A stretch of 7,503 bases of DNA from an uncultured Lachnospiraceae bacterium (GTDB lineage Bacteria; Bacillota; Clostridia; Lachnospirales; Lachnospiraceae), in the NCBI GenBank assembly GCA_902772565.1, contig CACYBJ010000167.1, forward strand, positions 1-7,503, in the 5' to 3' direction. The notes under the pieces are model-generated. The model was not told the origin of the DNA and ran no database searches. It saw only the letters and a program-made list of their open reading frames with translations. The position numbers were made by a program, and so were the translations under genes. Positions 6,864 to 7,503 of this stretch are shown here, in pieces. Every line of letters starts with the position of its first letter. The stretch's first letter is position 1.

Positions 6864-7503
6864 AGTATATAACTTTTTCAAGAGAAAATGAATAGATTAT
6901 CTTCTCTTTTACACTTTTTTTCAGTGTTTCAGATAAGGCAGATGCATAACAATCCATCTGGGTTTTGTATAATCCCACAAGTCTTTCCTCCGGGTTATCG
7001 TAACCTTTCATTCCGTCGGTCTTATAATCCAAAAGAACGATTTCATCATTTTCTATGAAAAAGGCATCTATCACACCCTGAAGAAGTACTCTTTCATCGC
7101 TGTGACTTAAAGGATCCACGGCAGATGCCGGAAGTCCGTAAACAAATGGCTGTTCTATGAAAAGATTGCCCTCTGCTGCGGCTTTACGCATTCTATTTGC
7201 CATATCGGTATTAAGAAAGGCTGCAATGTTACGAGGTTTAATCACAGACAGGGCTTCACTGTCGATCCGGCCGGCATCTGCCGCTTTTTTAATAAAAGCA
7301 GACACATCCTCTTCCGAAGAGATGTCGGTTTTAATAATGAGTTCCATTATTCTGTGATACAGGGTACCTCGTTTTGCTCCGAAACCGGCTTTTATCATTG
7401 AACGGTCTTCAGAATCATCCGGTTCTTCATGATAAAAACCGGGTCTGTTTGAAACAGCTTCAGCCTCATATTCATCCATGGCAGCATGTTTAAGCTGGGA
7501 CAC
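6859..7503 (-). CDS. addA: ATP-dependent helicase/nuclease subunit AddA, C-terminal part (5' end outside the window)
   Basis: AddA is the UvrD-like helicase and nuclease subunit of AddAB, the Firmicute counterpart of RecBCD that resects double-strand breaks for homologous recombination. The visible 214 or so residues are its C-terminal PD-(D/E)XK nuclease domain: GTLYHRIM (46-53, with His50), LLQGVIDAFF (140-149, metal-binding Asp146), the core VLLDYKTD (156-163, Asp159 and Lys161), and YKTQMDCYASAL (179-190, with the conserved Gln). The nuclease residues are all present, so the domain looks active. The first codon at the window edge is GTG, but it is almost certainly an internal valine: AddA is normally over 1,100 residues and its helicase motifs lie upstream, outside the window. 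addB, the usual partner, would be expected further upstream. The stop TAA overlaps a TATAAT. Confidence 0.93.
   Translation of the reverse strand: MSQLKHAAMDEYEAEAVSNRPGFYHEEPDDSEDRSMIKAGFGAKRGTLYHRIMELIIKTDISSEEDVSAFIKKAADAGRIDSEALSVIKPRNIAAFLNTDMANRMRKAAAEGNLFIEQPFVYGLPASAVDPLSHSDERVLLQGVIDAFFIENDEIVLLDYKTDGMKGYDNPEERLVGLYKTQMDCYASALSETLKKSVKEKIIYSFSLEKVIYL

Noticed and set aside
1..7503. Mobile element, CRISPR array, tRNA/rRNA or toxin-antitoxin pair
   Set aside because: No repeat-spacer pattern, terminal inverted repeats, transposase or integrase motifs, RNA-gene signatures or small paired genes were seen on either strand.

Overview
The window is a compact stretch of ordinary chromosomal genes, all on the minus strand. 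It looks like the genome of a low-to-moderate G+C Firmicute, most likely a gut or rumen Lachnospiraceae (the Butyrivibrio/Roseburia neighbourhood). I infer this from AddA-type recombination, a redox-switch Hsp33, a human-like PurB, purine-rich Shine-Dalgarno sites, several TTG starts and tight gene packing. The genus is a guess. I see no transposase, integrase, phage gene, CRISPR array, tRNA or rRNA.

In the direction of transcription (right to left) the genes are: the 3' end of addA (helicase-nuclease, cut by the right edge); a diacylglycerol/lipid kinase of the DagK/YegS family; xylB (xylulokinase); a class I SAM-dependent methyltransferase; hslO (Hsp33 chaperone); an unrecognised four-helix membrane protein with a large external domain; and purB (adenylosuccinate lyase, cut by the left edge, so its last residues and stop are missing). 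No gap exceeds 100 bases. The junctions are addA-57-lipid kinase-42-xylB-1-methyltransferase-1-hslO-95-membrane protein-17-purB, using the starts preferred here. This suggests one or two long read-through units.

Functionally the genes are a mix: DNA repair, lipid phosphorylation, pentose catabolism, an orphan methyltransferase, oxidative-stress protection and purine synthesis. No shared pathway is evident. xylB sits without any xylose isomerase, transporter or regulator in view.

The points most worth a second look are: (1) the two coupled TTG starts after xylB and after the methyltransferase, which share the 9-mer TAATTTGGA at the stop/start junction; (2) a cysteine in place of the third glycine in the methyltransferase's SAM-binding loop; (3) the unrecognised membrane protein, whose external domain carries a repeated D-x-x-DVFA motif; and (4) two small inverted repeats in the 95-base gap in front of that gene, which lacks a visible Shine-Dalgarno. 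I found no convincing novel defence or mobile system.
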